Positions 5,230-5,238 of a stretch of 5,238 bases of DNA are shown piece by piece; position 1 is the first letter of the stretch, and each line of letters opens with the position of its first letter. Where the stretch lies: positions 1 to 5,238 of the forward strand of contig DGYA01000130.1 of the NCBI GenBank assembly GCA_002396505.1, given 5' to 3'. The translations under genes and the position numbers were made by a program. The notes beneath the pieces are model-generated. The model saw only the letters and a program-made list of their open reading frames with translations, did not search any database and was not told the DNA's origin. The DNA is from Cyanobacteria bacterium UBA5018. Lineage in GTDB: Bacteria > Cyanobacteriota > Cyanobacteriia > PCC-6307 > Cyanobiaceae.

Positions 5230-5238
5230 CTCTGTTGT

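Larger units (their letters stand above)
4728..5238. other. 510-bp region without a supported gene
   Basis: Open frames here (plus 4812-5060 and 4931-5206, minus 4885-5160) are rich in Pro, Gly and Arg, run through homopolymers, and show no domain. A 22-codon frame from ATG 4820 to TAG 4888 (MAEGMDMAPIDKPTAAADL...) reads like the start of a protein, and a short frame ending at TGA 5212 (GAYQRCCPLEVPGLST) reads like an end. The two are not joined in any frame. The region also holds C12 (4906-4917), G11 (5135-5145) and three hairpins. It may be a decayed gene or a regulatory/intergenic stretch. Confidence 0.5.

Overview
The window looks like an accessory, partly decayed stretch of a GC-rich picocyanobacterial chromosome or plasmid (Synechococcus/Cyanobium type). 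This lineage call rests on family recognition from memory: the tail of a DUF2887/DUF4351 protein, a helicase-like fragment resembling cyanobacterial CyRepA1 plasmid replication proteins, an HpsJ-like membrane protein, and a coiled-coil motif (LHQxQEELEHYFL) that I associate with marine and freshwater Synechococcus surface-polysaccharide proteins. No search could be run.

Layout. Positions 1-287 (+) hold the 3' end of a DUF2887 (Rpn-like, PD-(D/E)XK) protein, with a six-unit GRQE repeat and a C-terminal DUF4351 domain. Positions 412-723 (+) hold the N-terminal part of a second DUF2887 gene, which loses family resemblance after about 620. Positions 735-2360 (+) hold a long open frame. Its first 310 or so residues resemble the C-terminal half of a CyRepA1 helicase; they run into a long coiled coil with internal duplications. 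The N-terminal primase and Walker A part is absent, so this is a truncated chimera. Convergent to it, 2418-3221 (-) encodes a four-helix HpsJ-like membrane protein. Positions 3439-3570 (-) look like an orphan C-terminal tail of a lost gene. Positions 3586-4347 (-) encode a complete PAPS-dependent sulfotransferase, visibly poorer in G+C than its surroundings. Positions 4470-4727 (-) may encode a small secreted cysteine-containing protein. From 4728 to the end no gene could be supported; that stretch holds long C and G homopolymers and several hairpins.

How the parts may fit. The left third is debris of mobile or plasmid-derived genes (nuclease/transposase-like DUF2887 and a plasmid replication helicase). 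On the right, an HpsJ-like protein and a sulfotransferase on the same strand suggest, by inference only, a link to sulfated extracellular polysaccharide. I did not find a complete, clearly new multi-gene system. The most unusual object is the replication-helicase/coiled-coil fusion at 735-2360.
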